Shown: piece by piece, positions 9,783 through 18,969 of the stretch
Layout of the letters: each line of letters starts with the position of its first letter
Numbering within the stretch: position 1 is the stretch's first letter
DNA from: Coxiellaceae bacterium
Lineage (GTDB): Bacteria; Pseudomonadota; Gammaproteobacteria; Coxiellales; Coxiellaceae
Length of the DNA stretch: 64,000 bases
Reading direction: 5' to 3'
Assembly: GCA_029212885.1 (NCBI GenBank)
Contig: JARGPC010000002.1
Span: 228,474 to 292,473, forward strand
Made by a program: the position numbers and the translations under genes
Notes under the pieces: generated by a model
Told to the model about the DNA's origin: nothing
Database searches by the model: none
What the model saw: only the letters and a program-made list of their open reading frames with translations

Positions 9783-11083
9783 AGGATAATATCGAGCTTC
9801 TGTTATCATTAGCTAAAAAAAATCAAGCAACAGCCGAGGTCAGTTTTGATATTGACCGCGGCTTTTCTGTTGATGTGCGTAATGCTGACGTTGAAACAGT
9901 TGAGCATCATTCGGGGCAAAGTCTCGGTTTGAGCTTGTACAAGGATCAGCGTGTGGCTCATGTGAATAGTTCGGATGTTTCAACTAAAGCCTGTGAACAA
10001 TTGTTTCAAAAAGCTTTAAGTATCGTTAAATTCGCTGAGCAAGATCCATGTGCTGGATTGGCTGAGCGTGAATTGATGGCTTTCGATGTGCCTGACTTAC
10101 AGCTTTATCATCATTGGGCAATGACACCAGCGGATGCTATTGAGCAAGCTTTAGGTTGTGAGCAAGTTGCTTTGCGTGCAGATGCACGCATAAGTCAATC
10201 AGAAGGTGTCAATATCAGTAGTTATGATGGTGAACACTGGTATGGCAATAGTCATGAGCTTTTAGTTAACTATAAATCGAGCCTACACTCGGTGAGCTGT
10301 AGTTTGATCGCGCAAAATTTGGATGGCGGTATGCAGCGTGATTATGATTACACAAAGGCACGCAATGCTAATGCGCTAAAGGATTACGATTCAATAGCAA
10401 AAGCAGCGGCGCAGAATACTGTGAGCCGATTAGCGGCCAGGCAAATTCCTACCGGTAATTATCCTGTGATATTCAATCATCGCACAGCTAAATCGTTATT
10501 AGGTCATTTTGTCAGTGCGATTAGTGGTTCGGCATTGTATCAACAGAGTTCCTTTTTGTGTGATGCGATGGGTAAAAAATTATTTCGTGACGATGTGACG
10601 ATTAGTCAGCAGCCACATATTGTTTCAGCGATTGGTAGTGCGGCATTTGATAGTGATGGCGTGAAAACCCAGCCGATTGATTATATTGATCAGGGGGTAT
10701 TAGCTAGCTATGCCTTAAGTCATTACTCTGCCAGGCGTTTGGATCTGCAAACTACAGGTAATGCCGGTGGTGTTTATAATTGTGTGCTGGAAATGCCGAC
10801 CGTAAGCTTTGATGATTTACTTAAACAAATGGGTACTGGTTTATTGGTGACTGAGTTAATGGGGCAGGGTATCAATATTGTTACCGGTGATTACTCGCGT
10901 GGTGCTTTTGGTTATTGGGTAGAAAATGGTGAGATTCAGCATGCTGTTGAGGAGATCACTATCGCTTCAACGCTGCAGAACATGTTTGCTGGCCTCACAC
11001 TGATGGCGAATGATATCGATCACAGCAGTTCTGTGCTGTGTGGTTCAGTTCTGGTTGATAATATGCAGGTTGCCGGTTCTTAA
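9773..11083 (+). CDS. pmbA: PmbA/TldE-family protein, partner of the TldD metalloprotease
   Basis: PmbA (TldE) pairs with TldD to process small peptides such as microcin B17 and CcdA. The PmbA partner itself lacks the zinc site. Family marks include the C-terminal segment [18 protein letters not shown] and the central [12 protein letters not shown]. Length is 436 residues, close to E. coli (450). The start is TTG at 9773, overlapping the end of lon by ten bases, with GAGG four bases upstream; an in-frame TTG at 9779 has better spacing and is an alternative. Translational coupling to lon is likely. No tldD gene lies in the window. Confidence 0.93.
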   Translation: MSLKDNIELLLSLAKKNQATAEVSFDIDRGFSVDVRNADVETVEHHSGQSLGLSLYKDQRVAHVNSSDVSTKACEQLFQKALSIVKFAEQDPCAGLAERELMAFDVPDLQLYHHWAMTPADAIEQALGCEQVALRADARISQSEGVNISSYDGEHWYGNSHELLVNYKSSLHSVSCSLIAQNLDGGMQRDYDYTKARNANALKDYDSIAKAAAQNTVSRLAARQIPTGNYPVIFNHRTAKSLLGHFVSAISGSALYQQSSFLCDAMGKKLFRDDVTISQQPHIVSAIGSAAFDSDGVKTQPIDYIDQGVLASYALSHYSARRLDLQTTGNAGGVYNCVLEMPTVSFDDLLKQMGTGLLVTELMGQGINIVTGDYSRGAFGYWVENGEIQHAVEEITIASTLQNMFAGLTLMANDIDHSSSVLCGSVLVDNMQVAGS

Positions 11084-11084
11084 T

Positions 11085-11204
11085 TGTCATTGCGGACAGC
11101 CTTGGTGTGCTCGCTAGCGCTGCGCGCACGAAGGCTCCCACACCGGTGTCGCCCAATAGATCCATTATTTGCTGGGTGCAGTGTCAAGCAGTGCCAAGAT
11201 GACA
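11085..11204. repeat. Possible decayed family A element
   Basis: The stretch after pmbA begins with TGTCATTGCGG and ends with AAGATGACA, the outer marks of the family A palindromes. The interior is GC-rich (GCTAGCGCTGCGCGC) and unlike nearby genes. No good coding frame is seen. It separates pmbA from the small secreted-protein gene. Confidence 0.35.
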
Positions 11205-11260
11205 AATCCAAAAACTCCCGATACAATCATATCAACACTCACCAAGATCAAGGAAGGTCG

Positions 11261-11530
11261 ATGAAGCATGTAACCACATTCTGTGCAGTTATATTACTCA
11301 CTTCAGTTTTACCTACTGCTTACGCGGCGGATAAACCTGGTAACACCCAGACGGCTCAAGCGGCAACTAGCAGTACATTGGCTGATGCGAGTAGCCATGC
11401 CAGCGTTGCTGATAACTCAGCGCAAAAAGTTCAGGCGGATAAAAAGGCTGATGAGAGTATCGAAAGTAAGGTTGAGCACCGCTTAAAGGATTGGTTGCAC
11501 TATGGTGCAGCCTTGTTAAAAGGCGCCTAG
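11261..11530 (+). CDS. Small secreted protein, unknown function
   Basis: This 89-residue protein is not recognised. It begins with a typical Sec signal peptide (positive start, hydrophobic TTFCAVILLTSVL, cleavage near TAYA/AD at residue 22). The mature part is rich in Ala, Ser, Lys and Gln. It ends in a short amphipathic segment, HRLKDWLHYGAALLKGA. AAGGAAGG lies just before ATG 11261, which decides this start over an in-frame one at 11084 that would translate repeat DNA. It is probably periplasmic or exported. No domain is visible. Confidence 0.75.
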   Translation: MKHVTTFCAVILLTSVLPTAYAADKPGNTQTAQAATSSTLADASSHASVADNSAQKVQADKKADESIESKVEHRLKDWLHYGAALLKGA

Positions 11531-11645
11531 TTTATGGTTGATATTCTAGTAATATGATTAATGGTGGTTTTTTATTGCGTGCTGGGCGAGTTGCTTAAGG
11601 CTTTGTTCATCTGCATTAGGTAAAATATCTAGATATAAATTCTGT

Positions 11646-12974
11646 ATGAGAAATATTATGTCTAGAGCGAGTTCTGTCGAAGCATCGGTTCGAACAATCG
11701 ATTCATATATAACGAGCGATGTTTCTGTCAATCCTGGCGGTAGTAAAAAGAAAGATACCACGAACGTGATGGCTAAGACTGAGTTTTGGGAAGCAATAAA
11801 GCAATCAGCAGATCTTGATGCGTTAAATACCAATTTATCAAATGCCATAAAAGCGTTTCCTAGCCGTTGGTTAAAGTCGGATAGGTACCGTCAGGGGCTA
11901 CTTGATTTACAAAGTGCGATTACTGACAGCTCATCCCCATTTGAAAGCTTTCAGCGAGCTGTTGCGAGTCACATAACGGATGCCAAAGCCTTTCCTGCTG
12001 GTAATGAGCAGTTTATTGCCGTTCCTGCCGAATTTAAACAGGCTACTGATTTTGTTTTGGTGGGCACATCGATATTGCAGAATGTAAAACTCGCTCTAGA
12101 ATTGCGTGCAACAAGTGATGTTAAGCCAAGCATTGTGGTGGTTGATAATAGCCGTAAAGTAGTATCGTTTTGGCAAAAGTTAAAAGGCGCTACCGCTGAT
12201 GCGTCGTCTGCAAGTGATTTGCTAGGTAGAGTAGCTTCAATTAGAGAAGCGTGTATTGCTGAGTGTCTTGATGGTAGTAAGCATAGCTTTGATGGTGATG
12301 GCCCTGGTAGCCCGACTCCCGGTGTTATTGATGCAATGCGTAAGATGTTAGGTCCTGGTGGTGAAAATTTTGAGGTAATAAAACAGCTTATTCAAGATGC
12401 TGATGTAAAGCTGGCCAGTTGGTGTGATCCTACTGTGATGGAGAGTATTAAAAAGGAAGCTGCAGGCAAACCTATAGTGGCTTATCCTTCAAATATCGTA
12501 GCCTATTTGGATGATATCGCCCCTGCTTTTGGGCCTGGTTCAGCGCTGAAAACAGCTGTTCGGGGTTATGATGAGGCTAGTGCGGCACCGATTATAAACT
12601 TATTTTCAGCAGTTCAAACCTTAGACCCAGTCGCAACACTGCATACTAATATGCACTACAGCGATAAGGCGCCATCAATGGCGTTGTGGTTTGCTGGTGC
12701 AGGACCAGTTAACGCAGAACAAGCTTTAAGTTCTGTTTTTTCCCAGAGGGTTTATAAGCATCCCTGTGCACGACCGGTCTCGGTAGTTTCAATGGTTGAT
12801 GGTGAGATGAATGAGCTTGAAGCTGTGGCTTCTGCTTCTCGACCGGGTTGGACGAGTGGTTCTCCAGCTACCACTGCTGCTGGCGTGGCAGTCGGAGGTG
12901 GTGGTAGGGTCGCTCCAGCAGACCCTAGAGCATCTGAAGCATGCGGAGTAGGTTCGCCGGTAATGAGGCCATAA
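11646..12974 (+). CDS. Hypothetical protein with Rossmann-like segment, effector-like
   Basis: This 442-residue protein is not assigned to a family. The middle contains strand-helix-strand patterns: FVLVGTSILQNVKLALELR (about 136-154) followed by SIVVVDNSRKVVSFW (about 161-175). This layout is like a nucleotide- or SAM-binding Rossmann unit, though no full glycine-rich loop is present. Residues 395-442 are low-complexity (Ala, Gly, Ser, Pro). There is no signal peptide or membrane segment. ATG 11646 or 11658 could be the start; neither has a good ribosome site. It sits alone between a secreted-protein gene and the convergent ptsO gene, four bases apart. The isolated position and unstructured tail resemble secreted effectors; that is inference. 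Confidence 0.6.
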   Translation: MRNIMSRASSVEASVRTIDSYITSDVSVNPGGSKKKDTTNVMAKTEFWEAIKQSADLDALNTNLSNAIKAFPSRWLKSDRYRQGLLDLQSAITDSSSPFESFQRAVASHITDAKAFPAGNEQFIAVPAEFKQATDFVLVGTSILQNVKLALELRATSDVKPSIVVVDNSRKVVSFWQKLKGATADASSASDLLGRVASIREACIAECLDGSKHSFDGDGPGSPTPGVIDAMRKMLGPGGENFEVIKQLIQDADVKLASWCDPTVMESIKKEAAGKPIVAYPSNIVAYLDDIAPAFGPGSALKTAVRGYDEASAAPIINLFSAVQTLDPVATLHTNMHYSDKAPSMALWFAGAGPVNAEQALSSVFSQRVYKHPCARPVSVVSMVDGEMNELEAVASASRPGWTSGSPATTAAGVAVGGGGRVAPADPRASEACGVGSPVMRP

Positions 12975-12977
12975 ATA

Positions 12978-13247
12978 TTATTCAGCTTCACCAAATCGAT
13001 CATTAATTAATTGCGCTAAAGCGGCAAGCGCAGCCTCTTCGTCATCACCTTCAACGATCAACTCAACTTCTTTGCCGTGGGTAGCGCCAACTACCATAAC
13101 TTCCATAATGCTTTTCGCATCGGCTCGTCTTTCGTTGTAGCTGATGTAACAGTTGCTGTGATAGCGCATGGCTAGATCAGAAAATTTCATTGCGGCACGT
13201 GCGTGTAAGCCAAGTTTGTTCACAATCATTAATTTTTTTTGCAGCAT
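12978..13247 (-). CDS. ptsO: NPr/HPr-type phosphocarrier protein
   Basis: This 89-residue HPr-fold protein carries phosphate from EI(Ntr) to EIIA(Ntr). The active histidine is H15 in GLHARAA, and the regulatory-serine region is KSIMEVM with S46. Position directly after ptsN (stop and start separated by three bases) identifies it as the nitrogen-PTS NPr rather than the sugar HPr. In most gammaproteobacteria rapZ lies between ptsN and ptsO; it is absent here. It ends the long minus-strand kdsD...ptsO run and meets a convergent gene. Confidence 0.93.
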   Translation of the reverse strand: MLQKKLMIVNKLGLHARAAMKFSDLAMRYHSNCYISYNERRADAKSIMEVMVVGATHGKEVELIVEGDDEEAALAALAQLINDRFGEAE

Positions 13248-13250
13248 AGT

Positions 13251-13727
13251 TTATTCCGTTACTAAAGTATCCATGTTTAATGGGGCTAATGCCGCTTCGT
13301 ATAAGTCTTTATTATTAGCCGCTTTGCGTAAGCTTTGGCGATAATCAGGGTTCGATAAGCGGTCAGCCAGTGTAGACAATGCCTCGATATGTGTTTCATC
13401 GGCATCTTTAGGTACAACTAATCCAAGCACAATATCTACCGGCTTTTCACTTTCATCATAAGTGATCGGTTGGTCGAGTAAGACTAAGGTAGCAATTGCA
13501 TGTGATAAGCCTTTTACTCGTCCGTGCGGGATAGCGACGCCATGGCCCATGTTGGTACTGCCGAGCTTTTCGCGCGTGAGTAGTGATTCTAAAATATCTT
13601 TGTACTTTGAACGCTGCTCACCGTGACTAATCAGGTGGCTAACCAACTCAAATAGTTGTTTTTTGGTTGGGTTGAGTTCATGAGCGCGAACCACGCGTTC
13701 TGGGCTAAGTAAAAGGTGTATATCCAT
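13251..13727 (-). CDS. ptsN: EIIA(Ntr), nitrogen-PTS regulatory phosphoacceptor
   Basis: This is a PTS EIIA type 2 domain protein of 158 residues. The phosphorylated histidine is H68 in GVAIPHGR. It regulates potassium transport and other targets by phosphorylation state rather than moving sugars. ATG 13727 is used; a GTG immediately upstream (13730) is an alternative. It lies nine bases after hpf and three before ptsO, so all are probably one transcript. No RpoN gene is present in the locus, so the historical link to sigma-54 is lost here. Confidence 0.93.
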   Translation of the reverse strand: MDIHLLLSPERVVRAHELNPTKKQLFELVSHLISHGEQRSKYKDILESLLTREKLGSTNMGHGVAIPHGRVKGLSHAIATLVLLDQPITYDESEKPVDIVLGLVVPKDADETHIEALSTLADRLSNPDYRQSLRKAANNKDLYEAALAPLNMDTLVTE

Positions 13728-13736
13728 CACGATGCT

Positions 13737-14027
13737 TTACCTGTGGTCAGTTAGTTTTTCTTTGTATTTGGTTAGCTGTTTTACTAATTTATCAGTCAGT
13801 AAATCAACAGTTTTATACATGTCTTCGCTTTGTGCTTCAGCCAATATTTGGTGGCCAGGCACTACAACACGCCCTTCAGCTATTTGATCATGTTTTTCTA
13901 TTTTTAATGTAACATGTGTCGTTTCGATTGAGTGTAAATGTGAGTCTAGTTTTGCTAGTTTTTTTTCAACAAACTCACGCAATGCGTCGGTTAGTTCGAT
14001 ATGTTGGGCTGAAATTTCTATCTTCAT
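13737..14027 (-). CDS. hpf: Ribosome hibernation promoting factor (short HPF)
   Basis: This 96-residue protein has the beta-alpha-beta-beta-beta-alpha fold of short HPF/YfiA proteins, which bind the 30S decoding centre and stabilise inactive 100S ribosomes. Recognisable parts are ISAQHIELTDALREFVEKKL at the start and the EDMYKTVDLLTDKL helix at 69-82. A strong GGAGAG site precedes ATG 14027. It usually follows rpoN; here it follows lptB after only 40 bases. Confidence 0.95.
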   Translation of the reverse strand: MKIEISAQHIELTDALREFVEKKLAKLDSHLHSIETTHVTLKIEKHDQIAEGRVVVPGHQILAEAQSEDMYKTVDLLTDKLVKQLTKYKEKLTDHR

Positions 14028-14067
14028 TATTTCTCTCCATCATTTTTAGTCTGCTATTGTAGCAGTT

Positions 14068-14793
14068 TTATAGATTAAACTCATCACCCAGATACACTTC
14101 TCGAACGGTTTGATTGGTTAATACGTCTTGCGGGCTACCGCTGGCGATAATACAGCCATCGCTCACAATATAGGCGCGATGGCATATGTCCAGTGTTTCG
14201 CGCACATTGTGATCAGTGATGAGTACGCCAATACCTCGATCGCGTAAATGACCAATTATGCGCTTAATGTCGATCACAGAGATGGGGTCAATACCGGCAA
14301 AAGGTTCATCAAGCAAAATAAATTTGGGCTCGATAGCGAGCGCACGTGCAATTTCAACACGTCTTCGTTCACCGCCGGATAGGCTAATACCCATGCTGTC
14401 TTTGAGGTGACTAATGTGTAACTCAGATAATAAGCTGTCGAGTTGTTGTTGGCGTTGTTCGCGACTGAGCTCACGATTCAGTTCTAGTATTGCCATGATG
14501 TTATCGGCAACACTAAGCTTACGGAAAATGGATGGCTCTTGAGGTAAGTAGCCAATGCCTAGTCGAGCTCTTTGGTGCATAGCCATATGGCTAATGTCCT
14601 GGTCGTTTAAAATCACTTTGCCTTTGTCAGCTGCGATTAAGCCTACGACCATGTAAAAGCTGGTGGTTTTTCCGGCTCCGTTTGGGCCGAGTAAGCCAAC
14701 CACTTCACCATCGTTTAGCGTGAGCGATACATCTTTTACCACTTTGCGGGTTTTATATTGTTTTTGTAAATGTTCGATGCGTAAAATACTCAT
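14068..14793 (-). CDS. lptB: LptB, ATPase of the LPS transporter
   Basis: LptB powers LptFG to extract LPS from the inner membrane. Walker A is GPNGAGKT (36-43), the signature is LSGGE (138-142), and Walker B with catalytic Glu is FILLDEP (D162, E163). At 241 residues it matches E. coli exactly. ATG 14793 overlaps the lptA stop by four bases (ATGA), indicating translational coupling. Next downstream is hpf, without rpoN. LptF and LptG are not in the window. Confidence 0.97.
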   Translation of the reverse strand: MSILRIEHLQKQYKTRKVVKDVSLTLNDGEVVGLLGPNGAGKTTSFYMVVGLIAADKGKVILNDQDISHMAMHQRARLGIGYLPQEPSIFRKLSVADNIMAILELNRELSREQRQQQLDSLLSELHISHLKDSMGISLSGGERRRVEIARALAIEPKFILLDEPFAGIDPISVIDIKRIIGHLRDRGIGVLITDHNVRETLDICHRAYIVSDGCIIASGSPQDVLTNQTVREVYLGDEFNL

Positions 14794-15305
14794 GATGATG
14801 CCGTTTTAATTTGATTGATGTGTTTGGGTTGTATCACAATTTTAGTATGACTTCTTGAGTTGCTGCTTGATAATACGGTTTGTTTTTTGATGTCATACCA
14901 AATCAGTGAGCCTGTAAAGATATTGTGATGTTGTGTTACTTTGCCTTGTTTGACTAATAATACTTTGTTTTGTTGAGGCCAGTATTTAATGGTTTCAGCT
15001 TGTGCGTATAATTTTTGCTTTTCACTGTTGGGTAGTGTGCTGTAGTGCGCAAGCTCACCATGAGCAATCAATAGCTCAACTGCGTTGGTGTCGGGTGAGC
15101 TTAATATGATTAAGCGATCCCCTGTAACAGTTGTTGAGCCTTGTGTGGCTATAACGTCACCAGTGTAAACAGTGCGATGTCGGGTGCGATCATATAATAC
15201 GGTTTTTGAACTAACATGATAGGGTTTCTCGTTATCATTGCTTAATGCGTAAGCGCTATTAGTTAGTAGGTAAATAATAAAAATACTACTGGCTATTCGG
15301 AGCAT
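14790..15305 (-). CDS. lptA: LptA, periplasmic LPS bridge protein
   Basis: LptA forms the periplasmic beta-jellyroll bridge between LptC and LptD. A signal peptide is visible ([20 protein letters not shown], cleavage after residue 20). The OstA-like domain follows: [20 protein letters not shown] and [12 protein letters not shown] 15305 is chosen because GAGG lies five bases upstream; a GTG at 15309-15311 is less likely. It overlaps lptC by 20 bases and lptB by 4. The length of 171 residues is close to the E. coli precursor (185). Confidence 0.93.
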   Translation of the reverse strand: MLRIASSIFIIYLLTNSAYALSNDNEKPYHVSSKTVLYDRTRHRTVYTGDVIATQGSTTVTGDRLIILSSPDTNAVELLIAHGELAHYSTLPNSEKQKLYAQAETIKYWPQQNKVLLVKQGKVTQHHNIFTGSLIWYDIKKQTVLSSSNSRSHTKIVIQPKHINQIKTASS

Positions 15306-15858
15306 ATTCACCTCGTGAATGTGACAGTAATTGAAAAATACCTGATTTAAAATCAGCTTTCAGGCCGATGCCTTGCGTTATTGAACCTGGTCGGATAATG
15401 GTAACAGGCTTTTTGGTTTCGGCAAATTGACGATTGGGATAAACGGTCATTTGGCTAGTTTTAATAGTCGTTTCGGGTAAGCCGGGGCGTGTTGGTTGGT
15501 GAATAACAACGTCTCCCCACAAGAAAATTTTGCTGGTGCCGTGTTGACTGCGGCCGTGCATGGCGGTGACGTGCCATGGAACGTGTGCAGCGGTATACAT
15601 AACGACATCGGGTGTGAGAAATTGCGCGCTATCTTTGTCAGGGAAGTGGGTCATCTTTGGGCTTTTTAAAAAAGCATGTAAGTTGCCGTCATCGTCATAG
15701 TCTTCGTAAACGGCATTAACCATATAGGCGTCGGGGTGTGATGCCAATGTTTGTTTGGTGGGGTTGCTTTCGAGCGAATGAAAAATCAGGTAAACCGCTA
15801 AGGCCGATAGTGCAATGATTACTGACCATAGGGTGAGTTGTTGGTTGGATTTAGTCAT
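15286..15858 (-). CDS. lptC: LptC, inner-membrane LPS transport protein
   Basis: LptC accepts LPS from LptB2FG and passes it to LptA. It has one N-terminal membrane anchor (LWSVIIALSALAVYLIF, about 10-26) and a periplasmic jellyroll: the YEDYDDDGNLHAFLKSPKM segment and HQPTRPGLPETTIKTSQMTV. At 190 residues it matches E. coli (191). Its start overlaps kdsC by eight bases and its end overlaps lptA, as in the conserved kdsD-kdsC-lptC-lptA-lptB operon. Confidence 0.94.
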   Translation of the reverse strand: MTKSNQQLTLWSVIIALSALAVYLIFHSLESNPTKQTLASHPDAYMVNAVYEDYDDDGNLHAFLKSPKMTHFPDKDSAQFLTPDVVMYTAAHVPWHVTAMHGRSQHGTSKIFLWGDVVIHQPTRPGLPETTIKTSQMTVYPNRQFAETKKPVTIIRPGSITQGIGLKADFKSGIFQLLSHSRGEYAPNSQ

Positions 15859-16327
15859 TGTTATTGCTCAGTATCCAGTCGCACACTTCACGTACGGCTC
15901 CTTCTCCTCCATTGCGTTGAGTGATCCAGTCCGCAATGCTGCGAACTTCTGCAACGGCATTAGCAACCGCAATTTTATAACCGACGTGGAGCATTATGGA
16001 TAAGTCGGGTGTGTCATCACCCACATAAGCTACCTGGTCAGCACTTATGTTTAGTTTTTTTATTAATTGTTCGAATACAGGTAATTTATTTTCTATGCCT
16101 TGAAAGACATGTTTTACACCTAGCTCTTGCATGCGTCGCGTAACAGATCCACTGCTACGCCCGGAAATAATAGCGATAGGAATGTCAGCGCGGATTAAGT
16201 TCACCATGCCCATGCCATCTTGCACATAAAAACATTTTTGTTCGTCACCATCGGCGCTTAGGTAAACTTTGCCATCAGTTAATACGCCATCGACGTCAAG
16301 AATTAACAGTTGAATGGTTTTACTCAC
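15851..16327 (-). CDS. kdsC: KdsC, Kdo-8-phosphate phosphatase (HAD family)
   Basis: KdsC hydrolyses 3-deoxy-D-manno-octulosonate 8-phosphate to Kdo, an LPS core sugar. HAD motif I is LDVDGVLTDG (nucleophile D11, acid D13), motif II is ISGRSS and motif IV is VGDDTPD. It is a capless HAD that works as a tetramer. At 158 residues it is somewhat shorter than E. coli (188), mostly at the N-terminus. GTG at 16327 is the start and overlaps the kdsD stop by one base. Confidence 0.95.
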   Translation of the reverse strand: MSKTIQLLILDVDGVLTDGKVYLSADGDEQKCFYVQDGMGMVNLIRADIPIAIISGRSSGSVTRRMQELGVKHVFQGIENKLPVFEQLIKKLNISADQVAYVGDDTPDLSIMLHVGYKIAVANAVAEVRSIADWITQRNGGEGAVREVCDWILSNNND

Positions 16328-17313
16328 TAAGCGACTCCCGCTTTAAGTAAATCGTGCAGATGTAAAACGCCGGCGGGGTGGTTGTGCTCATCCACGACAA
16401 CAAGTGAAGTGATTTTATGGCGACTCATAACCTCTAGACCTGCAACGGCTAACGTGCCTAATGTAATGGTTTTTGGGTTGGTAGACATCACTTCAGTAAT
16501 CGGTGTGTTGTGGATATCAATTTGCTTATCCAGTGTGCGACGAATGTCACCATCAGTATAAATACCGGCTAATTGGTTGTCATGAATAACGGTCGTCATG
16601 CCTAAACGTTTGCTGGTAATCTCAACTAAAGCATCGGCGATGGAGGTTTGTGGTGTGACTGCTGGCATGGCATCGCCGGTTTGAATGAGTTCATCAACGC
16701 GCAGTAGTAGCCTTTTGCCTAATGAGCCGGCGGGGTGGTAAAGGGCAAAGTCTTCAGCGGTAAAGCCGCGCTTTTCTAATAAGGCGACGGCCAATGCATC
16801 ACCCATCGCGAGGGATGCTGTTGTGCTGGCGGTGGGTGCCAAGCCAAGTGGGCATGCTTCTTTGTTTACGGAAACATCTATGTGTACATTGGAGCGTTTT
16901 GCTAGGCTAGAGTTTGGATTGCCAGTTAAACTGATCAGCGGAATGCGAAAACGATGAATCAGTGGCAGGAAACTTTGGATTTCATCGGACTCGCCTGAGT
17001 AGGAAATGGCCAATACAACATCTTTTGGTGTAATCATTCCCATATCGCCATGATTGGCCTCGCCGGGATGTACGAAAAAGGCGGGAGTGCCAGTGCTGGC
17101 AAAGGTTGCTGCAATTTTCCCGCCAATATGTCCAGATTTTCCCATGCCGGTGACGACAATGCGTCCTTGGCAATCAATAAGTAGCTGGCAGGCTTGTACA
17201 AATTTTTCATCGATGCGTGATAACAGTGCATTTACTGCTTTTGCTTCGGTTTCAATTACGGCTTTGCCTAAGGCGCAATATTGTTCAATTTCGCTTAATT
17301 GTTCTGTTATCAT
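16327..17313 (-). CDS. kdsD: KdsD, arabinose-5-phosphate isomerase
   Basis: KdsD converts ribulose 5-phosphate to arabinose 5-phosphate, the first step of Kdo synthesis. The N-terminal SIS sugar-isomerase domain has GMGKSGHIG, the STGTPAFFVHPGEA.HGD block and SYSGESDE. Two CBS domains follow (about 205-262 and 270-325), which sense ligands. At 328 residues it matches E. coli exactly. It heads the minus-strand operon, divergent from mlaF across about 73 bases that must hold both promoters. Confidence 0.96.
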   Translation of the reverse strand: MITEQLSEIEQYCALGKAVIETEAKAVNALLSRIDEKFVQACQLLIDCQGRIVVTGMGKSGHIGGKIAATFASTGTPAFFVHPGEANHGDMGMITPKDVVLAISYSGESDEIQSFLPLIHRFRIPLISLTGNPNSSLAKRSNVHIDVSVNKEACPLGLAPTASTTASLAMGDALAVALLEKRGFTAEDFALYHPAGSLGKRLLLRVDELIQTGDAMPAVTPQTSIADALVEITSKRLGMTTVIHDNQLAGIYTDGDIRRTLDKQIDIHNTPITEVMSTNPKTITLGTLAVAGLEVMSRHKITSLVVVDEHNHPAGVLHLHDLLKAGVA

Positions 17314-17386
17314 AGGTTTTTACTAGCGTAGAGTCAGTCGTTTCGGTATTATAACTTTAATCTACTTGAATAGGTACTCCCATTTT
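17314..17386. promoter_or_regulatory. Divergent promoter region between kdsD and mlaF
   Basis: This 73-base AT-rich gap separates the LPS operon (minus strand) from the Mla operon (plus strand). TATTAT at 17347-17352 could be the -10 element for mlaF; no convincing -35 pair is seen. No repeat or operator palindrome is apparent. Confidence 0.35.
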
Positions 17387-18193
17387 ATGTCTGAGCGTGA
17401 TACCCCGGTGGTCGAATTATCCCAAGTGAGTTTTAGCCGGGGAACAAAGAAAATATTTAAAGAAATTAATCTACGCCTAGAGCGAGGCTTAGTCACTGCC
17501 ATTATGGGGCCCAGTGGTACCGGTAAAACAACCTTACTCAATATCATTGGTGCGCAACTGCACCCCGAAAATGGTGATGTGCGTATCGATGGTCAGTCAA
17601 ATATCGGTTTATCACGTAATGAATTGTACCAACTGCGTCGTCGTATGGGGATGTTATTTCAGCAAGGTGCTTTATTTACCGATTTAAATGTTTTTGAAAA
17701 TGTCGCTTTTATTTTGCGCGAACATACCAATTTGTCGAATGATATGATTCGCGATTTAGTATTGATGAAGTTGCAAGCGGTAGGCTTACGTGGTGCGGCC
17801 TATATGGACACCAGTCAGTTATCTGGCGGTATGGCACGACGAGTGGCATTAGCGCGAGCGATTATGCTAGATCCAGAGATCATGATGTACGACGAGCCTT
17901 TTACAGGCCAGGATCCAATTGGTCGTGGCGTGCTGTTGAAGTTGATTCGCGAGCTGAATGATACATTAAAAATGACCACGATTATGGTGTCGCACGATGT
18001 CAAAGAAACACTGATGATAGCGGACCGCGTATGCGTATTATCCGAAGGCAAAGTCTTGGGTTATGGCTCACCTGAACAGTTATTACAAAGTGCTGATCCT
18101 GGCTTGCACCAATTTATAAATGGCTTACCTGATGGCACTGTGCCGTTTCATTACCCAGCGCAAGATTATGCTAAGGAGTTGGAGTTGTGTTGA
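17387..18193 (+). CDS. mlaF: MlaF, ATPase of the Mla phospholipid transporter
   Basis: MlaF drives MlaE in the inner-membrane MlaFEDB complex that moves phospholipids and keeps outer-membrane lipid asymmetry. Walker A is GPSGTGKT (41-48), followed by the LSGGMARR signature, which is typical of the Mla/Mce ATPases, and YDEPFTGQDP. ATG 17387 gives 268 residues (E. coli 269); a TTG at 17366 is an alternative. It overlaps mlaE by seven bases. Confidence 0.96.
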   Translation: MSERDTPVVELSQVSFSRGTKKIFKEINLRLERGLVTAIMGPSGTGKTTLLNIIGAQLHPENGDVRIDGQSNIGLSRNELYQLRRRMGMLFQQGALFTDLNVFENVAFILREHTNLSNDMIRDLVLMKLQAVGLRGAAYMDTSQLSGGMARRVALARAIMLDPEIMMYDEPFTGQDPIGRGVLLKLIRELNDTLKMTTIMVSHDVKETLMIADRVCVLSEGKVLGYGSPEQLLQSADPGLHQFINGLPDGTVPFHYPAQDYAKELELC

Positions 18194-18969
18194 GTCGAGT
18201 TCATCAAGTTGGTACTGGAGGTGTGCGTTTTTGCAGTCACCTCGGTCGCTCATTGATTTTTTTATTACAGACTATTTTTCAACGGCCGCGTGTGCGTCAA
18301 GGTTACCGCATGATAATGCAGCAGCTATATCAGGTGGGTGTTTTATCGTTAGCGATTGTTTTGATCTCGGCATTGTTTATTGGCATGGTGGTGGCTTTGC
18401 AAGGTTACAATACTTTGCGTAAATTTGGTGCCGGCCAAGAGTTGGGTCAATTGATTGCGCTGAGTGTGGTGAGAGAGTTAGGGCCTGTAGTGACGGCCTT
18501 GTTATTTGCCGGTCGGGCGGGTTCTGCGCTAACTGCAGAGATTGGGTTGATGCGTGCAACTGAACAATTAAGCTGTATGGAAATGATGGCCGTCGACCCA
18601 CTATGGCGTGTGATTGCACCACGTTTTTGGGCGGGGATTATTGCGTTGCCATTATTAACCTTATTATTCAATATCACGGCTATTTATGGTGGCCATATGG
18701 TGGGTGTTGATTGGCTCGGCGTTGATAATGGATCGTTTTGGGCTAACATGCAGTCGGCCGTTAGTTTTCGTGATGATATATTAAATGGTGTGATTAAAAG
18801 TGTGGTGTTTGGATTTGTAGTGACATGGACGGCTGTCTATCAAGGTTTCTATTGTGTGGGTAATGCGGCTGGTATCAGTCGTGCAACGACAAAAACGGTA
18901 GTCTACGCTTCATTATTGGTGTTGGGTTTAGACTTTATATTAACGTCCATTATGATGGGGGGCTGGTAA
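18187..18969 (+). CDS. mlaE: MlaE, permease of the Mla transporter
   Basis: MlaE is an integral membrane protein with about five to six helices. The family motif LIALSVVRELGPVVTALLFAGR followed by GSALTAEIGLM is clear. It forms the dimeric channel of MlaFEDB. The start is GTG at 18187 with GGAG sites just upstream, overlapping mlaF. At 260 residues it equals E. coli. mlaD starts at the next base after its stop. Confidence 0.96.
   Translation: MLSRVHQVGTGGVRFCSHLGRSLIFLLQTIFQRPRVRQGYRMIMQQLYQVGVLSLAIVLISALFIGMVVALQGYNTLRKFGAGQELGQLIALSVVRELGPVVTALLFAGRAGSALTAEIGLMRATEQLSCMEMMAVDPLWRVIAPRFWAGIIALPLLTLLFNITAIYGGHMVGVDWLGVDNGSFWANMQSAVSFRDDILNGVIKSVVFGFVVTWTAVYQGFYCVGNAAGISRATTKTVVYASLLVLGLDFILTSIMMGGW

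Noticed and set aside
11084..11260. Upstream extension of the small secreted protein gene
   Set aside because: The extension would translate repeat-like GC-rich DNA and bury the signal peptide; the internal ATG has a strong ribosome site.
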